Assembly (NCBI GenBank): GCA_944390575.1
Contig: CALXQJ010000002.1
Location: forward strand, 310,001 to 374,000
DNA from: an uncultured Spirochaetota bacterium
Lineage (GTDB): Bacteria > Spirochaetota > Brachyspiria > Brachyspirales > Brachyspiraceae
DNA: 64,000 bases
Reading direction: 5' to 3'
This document shows, piece after piece, positions 9,157 through 17,215 of this stretch. Below the pieces are notes generated by a model, which saw nothing but the letters and a program-made list of their open reading frames with translations, searched no databases and had not been told where the DNA came from. Made by a program: the position numbers and the translations under genes. Within the stretch, counting starts at the first letter, position 1. Each line of letters opens with the position of its first letter.

Positions 9157-9603
9157 ATGAAAAATAAGATTGTAAAGTTAAAAGATTTCTTAAGTATTAA
9201 CTTAGATAACAAGAGAAAAGTTTTTACAAATGGGTGCTTTGATATACTTCATCGAGGACATGTTGAGTACCTAGAAAAAGCACGTGAGCTTGGGGATATT
9301 TTAATACTTGGGCTTAATACAGATGCTTCTGTAAAACGCCTTAAAGGAGAAATGCGTCCTATTAACTCTGAAATAGATAGAGCTATAGTTCTTAGTGCTT
9401 TGTGGTGTATTGACTATATTATACTTTTTGATGAAGATACACCTTTTGAGCTTATAAAGAGTATTAGACCTGATATATTAGTTAAAGGTGGTGACTACAA
9501 AATAGAAGAAGTTGTAGGACGTGAATTTGCTAAAGAGGTTATTTTAATAGATTTTGTAGATGGATATTCTACTACAAATATTATTAATAAAATGAGTAAT
9601 TAG
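9157..9603 (+). CDS. rfaE2: D-glycero-beta-D-manno-heptose 1-phosphate adenylyltransferase
   Basis: The enzyme transfers AMP to heptose-1-phosphate to make ADP-heptose, a precursor of cell-surface glycans. The 148-residue protein is a stand-alone nucleotidyltransferase equal to the C-terminal half of HldE. It shows the TNGCFDILHRGHVEYL motif with the H-x-G-H nucleotide-binding signature, then LKGEMRPI and a VDGYSTTNII end. The sugar-kinase half (HldA/RfaE1) is not in this window. An ATG at 9143 is followed quickly by a stop, so 9157 is the start. The epimerase gene follows after 11 bases. Confidence 0.93.
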   Translation: MKNKIVKLKDFLSINLDNKRKVFTNGCFDILHRGHVEYLEKARELGDILILGLNTDASVKRLKGEMRPINSEIDRAIVLSALWCIDYIILFDEDTPFELIKSIRPDILVKGGDYKIEEVVGREFAKEVILIDFVDGYSTTNIINKMSN

Positions 9604-9614
9604 GAGTTTTATTT

Positions 9615-10574
9615 ATGATTATTGTAACTGGTGGTGCTGGATTTATTGGTTCTAATATTGTTAGAGGGCTTAATAATAAAGGTATAGACAAGATACTTAT
9701 AGTTGATAATTTACTTAATATATCTAAGCATAAGAATTTAAATAAGATTAGATTTTTTGATTATGTAGATAAAGAAGATTTTACTGTAGATTTTTTAAGA
9801 TATTTTATAAAACAACATAAAGTAGAAGTTATATTTCATCAAGGTGCTTGTTCTGATACTATGGCTACTGATGGAAAGTATATTATGAAAAATAATTATG
9901 AATATAGTAAGAATATACTTCATATATGTTTAGAGAATAATATAAGATTTTTTTATGCCTCATCAGCTTCTGTGTATGGTAATGGCGAAAATGGTTTTAT
10001 TGAGGATGAAAAAAATGAATATCCTCTAAATGGGTATGCTTTTTCTAAGTATCAATTTGATAGATATGTTAATATATTAAAGAAAGATAATAAGATAAAT
10101 ACTCAAGTAGTTGGTCTTAGATATTTTAATGTTTATGGTCCTCAAGAGAATCATAAGGGAAAAATGTCTTCTGTTGCTTTTCATTTATTTAATCAGATTA
10201 AGGGTGGAGAGAATATGAAGATTTTTGAGGGTTCTGAGAATTTCCTACGAGATTTTATATATGTTGATGATGCTGTTAGTGTTAATATGTATTTTTATGA
10301 TAATTCTCATATATCTGGTATATTTAATTGTGGTACGGGAAAAGCTGAGAGTTTTATTGAAATAGCTAAGGCATTAAATGAAGTTTATAGTGACGCAAAA
10401 ATAGAGTATATACCTTTTCCAGAAACATTAAAAGGAAAGTATCAAAAGTTTACACAGGCAGACTTAACGAATTTAAGAAAAGCAGGATATGATAAAGAGT
10501 TTTTAAGTGTAAATGAAGGTACAAAAAAGTATGCATCAATTTTAGAAAAAAGCAATGGTTATTTTTTAGACTAA
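9615..10574 (+). CDS. rfaD: ADP-L-glycero-D-manno-heptose-6-epimerase
   Basis: This SDR-family epimerase converts ADP-D-glycero-D-manno-heptose to the L,D form, the last step of ADP-heptose synthesis. The N-terminus has the NAD(P)-binding TGGAGFIGSN motif. A SSASVYG strand with the catalytic Ser/Thr region is followed by the Y-x-x-x-K pair in YAFSKYQF, and YGPQENHKGKMSSV matches the family. The length of 319 residues is normal. AGGAG at 9602-9606 lies upstream of the ATG, overlapping the stop of rfaE2, so the two genes are coupled. gmhA, the first pathway enzyme, is far away at 53873. Confidence 0.93.
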   Translation: MIIVTGGAGFIGSNIVRGLNNKGIDKILIVDNLLNISKHKNLNKIRFFDYVDKEDFTVDFLRYFIKQHKVEVIFHQGACSDTMATDGKYIMKNNYEYSKNILHICLENNIRFFYASSASVYGNGENGFIEDEKNEYPLNGYAFSKYQFDRYVNILKKDNKINTQVVGLRYFNVYGPQENHKGKMSSVAFHLFNQIKGGENMKIFEGSENFLRDFIYVDDAVSVNMYFYDNSHISGIFNCGTGKAESFIEIAKALNEVYSDAKIEYIPFPETLKGKYQKFTQADLTNLRKAGYDKEFLSVNEGTKKYASILEKSNGYFLD

Positions 10575-10641
10575 TATTGTAAAAAATACTATTACTGTAT
10601 ATAATAATAAAACTTTAAAAAATATAATGGAGCATAATACT

Positions 10642-13413
10642 ATGGATTATAGTAAAACAATAAATCTACCAAAAACAGATTTTCCAATGAAAGCAGGTCT
10701 TAAAGATAAAGAACCTAAAATCATAAAAAAATGGGAAGAAGAAAATCTATATAATAAGTTAAGAGAGGCAAGAAAGAATGCTCCAAAATATATTTTACAC
10801 GATGGACCTCCTTATGCTAATGGAGATATTCATATAGGTACATCTTTGAATAAAATTATTAAAGATATTATAGTAAGATATAAATCGGCAAGAGGTTTTG
10901 ACTCACCATTTGTACCTGGTTGGGATTGTCATGGTATGCCTATAGAGCTTAAGGTTCAGGAGAGTTTGGGAGATAAATATAAGGAAACTTCTAAGTTTAT
11001 AATGCGTAAGAAGTGTAGAACTTATGCTGATAAGTATGTTAATATACAAAAGGGACAATTTAAGCGTTTGGGTGTAATGGCTGATTGGGATAAACCTTAT
11101 TTAACAATGTCTTCTGAGTATGAAGCTGAGATTGTTAATGTTTTTGCTTCTTTAGTAGAGAAAGGATATATATATAAAGGACTTCGCACTATACATTGGT
11201 GTATAGATTGTGAGACTGCACTTGCTGCTGCTGAAATTGAGTATGATGAGAATCATATTTCTAATAGTATTTATGTTCATTTTCCTGTATTAAATAAGGT
11301 TAATGATAAGTTAGATGGAAATGTTGATGTTATGATATGGACTACTACACCTTGGACACTTCCTTCTAATATGGCTTGTGCTTTTAATCGTGATTTAGAG
11401 TATGTGGCAGTAAAAATTGATGATAGATTTGCTATTATGGCTGATGCTTTAGTTGAATCTGTTTTATCTCAAAAGGAGTTAAAGAGAGAGGATTTAGAGA
11501 TTGTCTCTATTTCTATAGAAGAAATAGAGAAGTTAGAAATAGCTCATCCTTTTATAGAGAATAGAAAATCTGCTGTTGTTTTTGCTGATTATGTAGAGGC
11601 TACTTCTGGTACTGGTATAGTTCACACTGCACCTGGACATGGTATGGATGACTATCAAACAGGTATGAAGTATGGTCTTGATATTTATTGTCCTGTTGAT
11701 AGAGAGGGTAAATATACAAGTGACTTTAAGGAGATGGAAGGAGTAAAAATTACAGAGGCTAATTCTAAAATTATAGATATATTACATAATAATGGTAGAT
11801 TATTCTCTAAAAATGATATAAAGCATAGTTATCCTATTTGTTGGCGTTGTAAGAAACCTTTAATATTTAGAGCTACTTCACAGTGGTTTATGAATATGAA
11901 AAATGATAATATAGATAAAAAGACAGTAGAGGAATTAGATAAAATAAAGTGGTATCCAACTTGGGGACATGAGAGAATGAAGAAAATGCTTGAAAATCGT
12001 CCTGATTGGTGTTTATCTCGTCAACGTTCTTGGGGTGTTCCTATACCTGCTTTTTATTGCAAGAAGTGTGGAAAGACTTTACTTACTGCAGATACTACTA
12101 AGCATTTTGCTGAGGTTACAAAAGAAAAGGGTATGGATATTTGGTTTGAAAATGATGCTAAAGATTTTTTACCTGCTAATACAAAATGTGAATGTGGTTG
12201 TGATGATTTTGGAAAAGAAGAAGATATATTGGATGTTTGGTTTGATTCTGGTGTATCATCTTTTGCGGCACAAAAAACTAATGATACTATATTAGATAAT
12301 TTCCCTGTTGATTTATATTTAGAGGGTGGCGATCAATATAGAGGATGGTTTCAGGCTTCTATTTGGCCTTCTATGGCTATTCGTGGTATTGCTCCTTATA
12401 AACAGCTTATTACTCATGGTTGGACACTTGATGAGAAGGGAAAAGCTATGCATAAGAGTGCTGGCAATGTAGTTTCTCCTCTTAAGGTTATTGATCAGTA
12501 TGGGGCTGATATATTACGTCTTTGGTGTGTGAGTGAGGACTTTACTCATAATGCTCGTGTAGGGGACAATATGATGAAGGCTGTTGCTGATAATTATCGT
12601 AAGGTTAGAAATACTTTTAGGTATTTACTTGGTAATATATCTGATTTTAATATAGATAGTGATAGAATAGATATTAATAAGTTGCTTCCTGTTGATAGAT
12701 ATGCATTATCTAGGCTTTATACTTTCTTAAAGTCTATAACAGAGAGTTTTGAGAGTTTTGAGTTTCATCAGGCTTATCAAAAACTTATAAACTATTGTGT
12801 TGTTGAGCTTTCTGCTACTTATTTTGATATTATTAAAGATAGACTTTATTGTGATAAGATAGATTCTCTTGCAAGAAGAAGTTCACAGACTGTACTTGTA
12901 GAGATTTTAGATGTATTACTTAAAGTTACAGCTCCTATACTTCCATTTACTACAGATGAGGTTTGGGGTTATTATAAAAAAGATGATACTTCTTCTAATA
13001 TACATTTAGAGTTGTGGCCTGAGGTTAAAGATTATATAGATGAGAATATTGAAAATGAGTGGTCTACTATATTAAAAGTACGTGATGATGTTTTACTTTC
13101 TTTAGAACGTGCTAGAGATAATGATACTATTGGTAAGTCTTTAGAGGCTACTATTACTATTAATACTAAAGATGATAGTACTAAGAGATTATTAGAAAAG
13201 TATACTGATTGTTTGAATGAGGTATTTATTGTAAGTAAAACTTTACTTTTAGATAGTAAAGATGATAGCTTTATAGAGGGTGGTATCTCTTTTGTTAAGA
13301 CTGAGGCATCTCAAGGTGAAAAATGTGTTCGTTGTTGGGGGTATTATGATAGCGTTGGAAGGGACACTACTCATAAAGAGTTATGCTCTCGCTGTGTTGA
13401 GGCTGTAAAATAA
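10642..13413 (+). CDS. ileS: Isoleucyl-tRNA synthetase
   Basis: IleS charges tRNA-Ile with isoleucine. The 923-residue class I synthetase has the HIGH-type motif in the DIHIGTSLNK stretch and a KMSKS-type motif in KAMHKSAGN. It also has editing-domain residues (WTTTPWTLPSN, GTGIVHTAPGHG) and a C-terminal zinc finger with two CxxC pairs (CVRC and CSRC). This is the bacterial form. An in-frame ATG at 10627 precedes the chosen start, but the GGAG binding site at 10629-10632 overlaps that codon and sits 9 bases before the ATG at 10642, which decides the start. The gene ends at a strong terminator. Confidence 0.96.
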   Translation: MDYSKTINLPKTDFPMKAGLKDKEPKIIKKWEEENLYNKLREARKNAPKYILHDGPPYANGDIHIGTSLNKIIKDIIVRYKSARGFDSPFVPGWDCHGMPIELKVQESLGDKYKETSKFIMRKKCRTYADKYVNIQKGQFKRLGVMADWDKPYLTMSSEYEAEIVNVFASLVEKGYIYKGLRTIHWCIDCETALAAAEIEYDENHISNSIYVHFPVLNKVNDKLDGNVDVMIWTTTPWTLPSNMACAFNRDLEYVAVKIDDRFAIMADALVESVLSQKELKREDLEIVSISIEEIEKLEIAHPFIENRKSAVVFADYVEATSGTGIVHTAPGHGMDDYQTGMKYGLDIYCPVDREGKYTSDFKEMEGVKITEANSKIIDILHNNGRLFSKNDIKHSYPICWRCKKPLIFRATSQWFMNMKNDNIDKKTVEELDKIKWYPTWGHERMKKMLENRPDWCLSRQRSWGVPIPAFYCKKCGKTLLTADTTKHFAEVTKEKGMDIWFENDAKDFLPANTKCECGCDDFGKEEDILDVWFDSGVSSFAAQKTNDTILDNFPVDLYLEGGDQYRGWFQASIWPSMAIRGIAPYKQLITHGWTLDEKGKAMHKSAGNVVSPLKVIDQYGADILRLWCVSEDFTHNARVGDNMMKAVADNYRKVRNTFRYLLGNISDFNIDSDRIDINKLLPVDRYALSRLYTFLKSITESFESFEFHQAYQKLINYCVVELSATYFDIIKDRLYCDKIDSLARRSSQTVLVEILDVLLKVTAPILPFTTDEVWGYYKKDDTSSNIHLELWPEVKDYIDENIENEWSTILKVRDDVLLSLERARDNDTIGKSLEATITINTKDDSTKRLLEKYTDCLNEVFIVSKTLLLDSKDDSFIEGGISFVKTEASQGEKCVRCWGYYDSVGRDTTHKELCSRCVEAVK

Positions 13414-13424
13414 AATTTATATAC

Positions 13425-13470
13425 AATTAAGCTACTTTAATTATTTTTTTATTGTAGCTTAATTTTTTTT
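13425..13470 (+). terminator. Intrinsic terminator of ileS
   Basis: An 11-bp perfect stem pairs AATTAAGCTAC (13425-13435) with GTAGCTTAATT (13454-13464), followed by a run of T. Confidence 0.85.
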
Positions 13471-13624
13471 ATTAATAATATTGTACCATTCTAACTTTTT
13501 ACTGTTATATATGTAAATATCAAGCTTGTTATTAATAATAAATATTATTTAGTTATTATACTTAGAATAATTTTATATTTATTATTAAATTAGCACAAAT
13601 TAAAAAATTATAAAGGATTTTATT

Positions 13625-14371
13625 ATGATAAAAAAATTATTATTGTCATTATCTATTATTAGTTCTATTGCTTTTGCTGATGTTAATTTGTATGGTCCTG
13701 GTGGTCCACATACTGCTTTAATTGAGATTGCAAAGAAGTATACTGAGAAGACTGGTGTTAAGGTTAATGTAAATTTTGGTCCTCAGGCTACTTGGAATGA
13801 TAAGGCTAAGAAAGATGCTGATATATTATTTGGTGCTTCAGAGCAGTCTGCTTTAGCTATTGCTGATGATCATAAAGAAAACTTTTCAGTTCTTAATATA
13901 GAGCCTTTATTTTTTAGAAGAGCAATAATTCTAACTAAAAAAGGTAATCCTAAAAATATTAAAGGTTTAAGAGATTTGGCAAATAAAGAGGTTAGAGTAG
14001 TTGTTGCTGATGGTATGGGTAAGAGCAATACTTCTGGTACTGGTGTTTGGGAAGATATGATAGGCAGAACTATGAATATTGGTATTATATCTAAGTTTAG
14101 AAAGAATATTGTATTATTCACTCCTAGTAGTGGTAGTGCTAGAAATGCTTTCTTGAAAGATGAGGCTGATGCTTGGATTACTTGGATTGATTGGGCTATG
14201 AGTAATCCTGATTTTGGTACTGTTGTTGAGATTGAAAAAGATTTAGTTATTTATAGAGATATGAATATTGTTCTTAAGAATAATGCTTCTAAAGAGGCTA
14301 AAGACTTTGCTGAATATTTAAAAACTCAAGAGGCTTATAATATAGCAAAGAAATTTGGTTGGACTAAGTAA
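13625..14371 (+). CDS. acfC: AcfC/PEB3-like periplasmic or surface binding protein
   Basis: The 248-residue protein starts with a signal peptide (hydrophobic residues 4-18, cleavage after an AFA-like site). The mature part follows the AcfC/PEB3/Paa family, related to molybdate/sulfate-type solute-binding proteins: LYGPGGPHTAL, NFGPQATWNDKAKKDADILFG split over about 50-70, ASEQSALAI, and SSGSARNAF further on. Family members are linked to colonisation and adhesion; PEB3 binds small anionic metabolites. No ABC permease or ATPase gene is adjacent, so a role as a stand-alone surface or periplasmic protein is plausible. A binding site AAAGGA precedes the ATG, and a perfect hairpin follows the stop. 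Confidence 0.85.
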   Translation: MIKKLLLSLSIISSIAFADVNLYGPGGPHTALIEIAKKYTEKTGVKVNVNFGPQATWNDKAKKDADILFGASEQSALAIADDHKENFSVLNIEPLFFRRAIILTKKGNPKNIKGLRDLANKEVRVVVADGMGKSNTSGTGVWEDMIGRTMNIGIISKFRKNIVLFTPSSGSARNAFLKDEADAWITWIDWAMSNPDFGTVVEIEKDLVIYRDMNIVLKNNASKEAKDFAEYLKTQEAYNIAKKFGWTK

Positions 14372-14407
14372 ATTATATAAGTAATTATATAATTAATTTT
14401 TATATAC

Positions 14408-14446
14408 ATAGCTATTAGATTAATTATCTAATAGCTATTATTTTAT
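14408..14446 (+). terminator. Terminator after the AcfC-like gene
   Basis: A 13-bp perfect stem pairs ATAGCTATTAGAT (14408-14420) with ATCTAATAGCTAT (14426-14438) around a 5-base loop, followed by TATTTTAT. The T-run is interrupted. Confidence 0.7.
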
Positions 14447-14448
14447 CA

Positions 14449-14476
14449 TTGACAATTATATTTATTATTATATAAT
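14449..14476 (+). promoter_or_regulatory. Promoter of tRNA-Leu
   Basis: A perfect consensus pair, TTGACA (14449-14454) and TATAAT (14471-14476) with a 16-base spacer, places the start a few bases before the tRNA at 14490. Confidence 0.85.
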
Positions 14477-14489
14477 ACTAACTTATGTT

Positions 14490-14570
14490 GCTCGGGTGGT
14501 GGAATGGTAGACACAATAGCTTGAGGTGCTATCGGGTAAAACCGTGCTGGTTCAAATCCAGTCTCGAGCA
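14490..14570 (+). tRNA. tRNA-Leu (anticodon GAG)
   Basis: The 81-base class II tRNA folds with a 7-bp acceptor stem (GCTCGGG with CTCGAGC, one G-T pair) and discriminator A. The anticodon stem is ATAGC/GCTAT with a TTGAGGT loop giving anticodon GAG. It has a long variable arm typical of tRNA-Leu, and a T-loop with GGTTCAAATCC. The CCA end is not encoded. Confidence 0.95.
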
Positions 14571-14596
14571 TTTTCTTTAAAACTTACTATCAATAA

Positions 14597-15559
14597 TTAA
14601 TCATATAAATATGGAGTTTTATCTCTAAATCCTGCTTGTAAAAGCATATTTCTTATTCTTGTATTCCAGTATGCTAATGAAAATGCAGTCTCTCCATCAT
14701 CATTTTTAATATTTATATCAGCATTAGCATAAATTAATGCTTCTACAATATCTACATATCCTCCATTTGCAGCAAGCATTAATGGAGTATTTCCATCAGC
14801 ATCTTGATCATCTATATATGCTCCAGAAGATATTAAAATTTTTACTATATCAGTATATCCATTTCTACAAGCTTTAAGTAAAGCAGTATCATATTCTAAG
14901 TCCTTAGAATTAACATCCCCTTTAATTCTAACTAAAGTTCTTACTAATTCTGTATCTCCAAATTCTGTTGCATATAATAAAGCATTTTTACCTTTAGTGT
15001 CTTGTATATTAATATCAGCACCATAATTAAGTAATAATGCAATAATGTCTATATATCTTCTCATAGAAGCTATTAATAATGCAGTATCTCCATAGTTATT
15101 TTTATAATTGGCATTTGCTCCATATTGTAGTAAGAATTTAACAGCTTCAGTTTTTCCATTAACAGTAGCAAGTATTAAAGGTGTAGCACCATCACTATTT
15201 CTAGCATTAATATTTGCACCTCTACTAAGTAGTACCCCTATAGTCTCTACATTACCCTCAGCAGCAGCTACCATTAAAGCATTATTTCTAAATTTATTTA
15301 AAGTATTAACATCAGCACCATAATATAATAAAACCTTAGCAACATCAGTATATCCATATTCAGAAGCAAGCATTAATAGAGTATATCCATTTGCATATTC
15401 TTTATTAACATCTCCACCAGCCCTTATTTGTTTTACAAGGTTTATAATGTCATTATTTTCAACATATTCCCACAAGTCTATAGAGTTAGGATAAATACTA
15501 AACTTAATAATAAAAAATAAAATAAGTGCTATTCTAATAATCATTATAAAAGTGCCCAT
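14597..15559 (-). CDS. Secreted or membrane-anchored ankyrin-repeat protein
   Basis: The 320-residue protein begins with a hydrophobic segment (about residues 5-22) that acts as a signal peptide or anchor. It is followed by eight to nine ankyrin repeats of about 33 residues, each with a G-x-T-x-L-x-x-A-x-x-x-G helix start and a G-A-D-V/I-N turn. Ankyrin arrays bind proteins; no partner is visible. The start is uncertain: ATG at 15559 and ATG at 15544 are both in frame, neither has a clear ribosome binding site, and the second begins directly at the hydrophobic segment. It is one of four ankyrin genes in this window. Confidence 0.85.
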   Translation of the reverse strand: MGTFIMIIRIALILFFIIKFSIYPNSIDLWEYVENNDIINLVKQIRAGGDVNKEYANGYTLLMLASEYGYTDVAKVLLYYGADVNTLNKFRNNALMVAAAEGNVETIGVLLSRGANINARNSDGATPLILATVNGKTEAVKFLLQYGANANYKNNYGDTALLIASMRRYIDIIALLLNYGADINIQDTKGKNALLYATEFGDTELVRTLVRIKGDVNSKDLEYDTALLKACRNGYTDIVKILISSGAYIDDQDADGNTPLMLAANGGYVDIVEALIYANADINIKNDDGETAFSLAYWNTRIRNMLLQAGFRDKTPYLYD

Positions 15560-15653
15560 TCAAAATACTATGATTAATAATATCGGACACTTTATATTTA
15601 ATTAAAAGTTTAGCTATAATTTTTTATTTTAATTAATACAAAAAATATTATCT

Positions 15654-16403
15654 TTATTTTAAATATGCTCTTTCTATTATAGCGATAATTTCTTTGTTTT
15701 TAAGATTTTTTGCTAATTGTAGAGCATCTATTCCATCGTCTGACTTTATTTTAAGATTTGCACCTTTTGATATTAGATAATTTATCATTTCTATATTTTC
15801 TACATATATAGCTGTCATCAATGCTGTGAAATTATCTATAGATTTAGCATTAATACTCGCTCCATTATCTATTAATAGTTTTGCAATTTTATTATACTTA
15901 CAAAAAATAGATTCTATTAATGCACCATCTCCATATTGTCCTTTTACTGCAGCATTATTTCTTATTAAAAGTTCTACTATTTTGTAATTTCCAGACCCAG
16001 CAGCATAAAATAATACAGATGCTGTAGTATCATTCATATTAACATCAGCACCATGTCCTATTAAATATTCAGATATTTTATAATTTCCAACTATAGCTGA
16101 TACCATTAGAGGTGTATATAAATTATTATCTCTAGCATTAACATTAGCATTATTTTCTACTAATAGTTTTACAATATCAAAATGTTCCCACTCTGTAGCA
16201 AGTATTAATGCGGTATTTCCCTCTTCATCTCTAACTTCTATATTAATATTTTCATTTAAATATTTTCTTACAGTATTTATTTTTCCATCTTTACTTGCTT
16301 TTAAAAAGGCTCTTTCTTGTCTACTTAGTTTTACCTCATTCGTTTCTTGTGTATATATTATTATATTTATAAAACAAATAAAAAATAATATTTTTTTTAT
16401 CAT
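15654..16403 (-). CDS. Secreted ankyrin-repeat protein
   Basis: The 249-residue protein has a typical signal peptide (MIKK, then a hydrophobic core to about residue 18). Six to seven ankyrin repeats fill the rest, with N-T-A-L-I-L-A-T-E, Y-T-P-L-M-V-S-A and N-A-N-V-N-A-R-D type motifs. AGAGGAGA lies 6 to 8 bases before the ATG. It is transcribed in the same direction as the ankyrin gene at 14597, 94 bases ahead of it, and the two may share a message. The function is likely protein binding in the periplasm or at the surface, but the partner is unknown. Confidence 0.87.
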   Translation of the reverse strand: MIKKILFFICFINIIIYTQETNEVKLSRQERAFLKASKDGKINTVRKYLNENINIEVRDEEGNTALILATEWEHFDIVKLLVENNANVNARDNNLYTPLMVSAIVGNYKISEYLIGHGADVNMNDTTASVLFYAAGSGNYKIVELLIRNNAAVKGQYGDGALIESIFCKYNKIAKLLIDNGASINAKSIDNFTALMTAIYVENIEMINYLISKGANLKIKSDDGIDALQLAKNLKNKEIIAIIERAYLK

Positions 16404-16478
16404 TATTTTCTCCTCTAAGCTCTAATTATAACATAATAATTAAATTTTATATATACCGTATAAATATCTTTTTTGTTA

Positions 16479-16506
16479 TTGACAACATATTTTTATATAG
16501 TATAAT
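16479..16506 (+). promoter_or_regulatory. Promoter of lexA
   Basis: TTGACA (16479-16484) and TATAAT (16501-16506) are spaced by 16 bases, both perfect consensus boxes. Confidence 0.8.
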
Positions 16507-16528
16507 AAATCATAGTACATATTATTAC

Positions 16529-16540
16529 ATATAGCTATAT
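16529..16540. promoter_or_regulatory. Palindrome in the lexA leader, possible operator
   Basis: A perfect 12-base palindrome, ATATAGCTATAT, lies downstream of the lexA promoter and 18 bases before the start codon. Its position would suit an autoregulatory LexA site, but the binding motif of this organism's LexA is not known to me, and AT-rich palindromes arise often by chance here. Confidence 0.3.
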
Positions 16541-16558
16541 CATAGGAGTAATATTAAA

Positions 16559-17197
16559 ATGACAGAACTAACAGAAAAACAAAGAGAAATCTATAATTTT
16601 CTAACAAGATTTATGACTGAAAATGGATATCCTCCAACAGTAAAAGAAATAATGATTCATTTTAATTTTGCCTCACCTACAGCAGTAACTACTCATCTAA
16701 CAGCTTTAGAAAAAAAAGGATATGTAAAGAAAACAGATAAAAGAGCAAGAGGTTCTGTACCTATTAGTGCTAATAATACTCTAAATAATGATTATGCTGA
16801 TATTATTAATATTCCATTACTTGGAAATGAAGTAAAGGCAGGTCTTCTTATGGATGTTTCTGATGAGGTTGTTGAAGAAGTTTTTGCTTTACCTCTTTCT
16901 ATTGCTAAGAGTGATGGGAATTTTCTTATGAAAGTTTCTGGGGATTCTATGATAGATGCTCATATTCAAGATGGGGATATGGTGTTGGTTAATCCTGCTA
17001 ATATTACTCCTAATAATGGTGATATTGTGGTTGCTAAGATTGATGATAATGGTTCTGAAGAGATTACTATAAAGCGTTTTTTTAGAGATAAAGATAATGT
17101 TAGACTTGTATCTGAAAATAAAAACTATCCACCTATAATATTGGAAAGTGTTTCTATAGTTGGTAAAGTTATAGGGCTTATTAGATTAAATATTTAA
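16559..17197 (+). CDS. lexA: LexA repressor
   Basis: LexA represses DNA-damage response genes and inactivates itself by cleavage when RecA is activated. The 212-residue protein has a winged-helix N-terminal domain (LTEKQREIYNFL, YPPTVKEI, SPTAVTTHLTALEKKGY). The cleavage site is Ala94-Gly95. The protease domain carries the catalytic Ser130 (in SGDSM) and Lys172 (in ITIKRF). All residues needed for self-cleavage are present. The AGGAG binding site lies upstream of the ATG. In Brachyspira the SOS response is of interest because the VSH-1 gene transfer agent is induced by mitomycin C. Confidence 0.95.
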   Translation: MTELTEKQREIYNFLTRFMTENGYPPTVKEIMIHFNFASPTAVTTHLTALEKKGYVKKTDKRARGSVPISANNTLNNDYADIINIPLLGNEVKAGLLMDVSDEVVEEVFALPLSIAKSDGNFLMKVSGDSMIDAHIQDGDMVLVNPANITPNNGDIVVAKIDDNGSEEITIKRFFRDKDNVRLVSENKNYPPIILESVSIVGKVIGLIRLNI

Positions 17198-17215
17198 TTT
17201 TTATATTTCATTATT

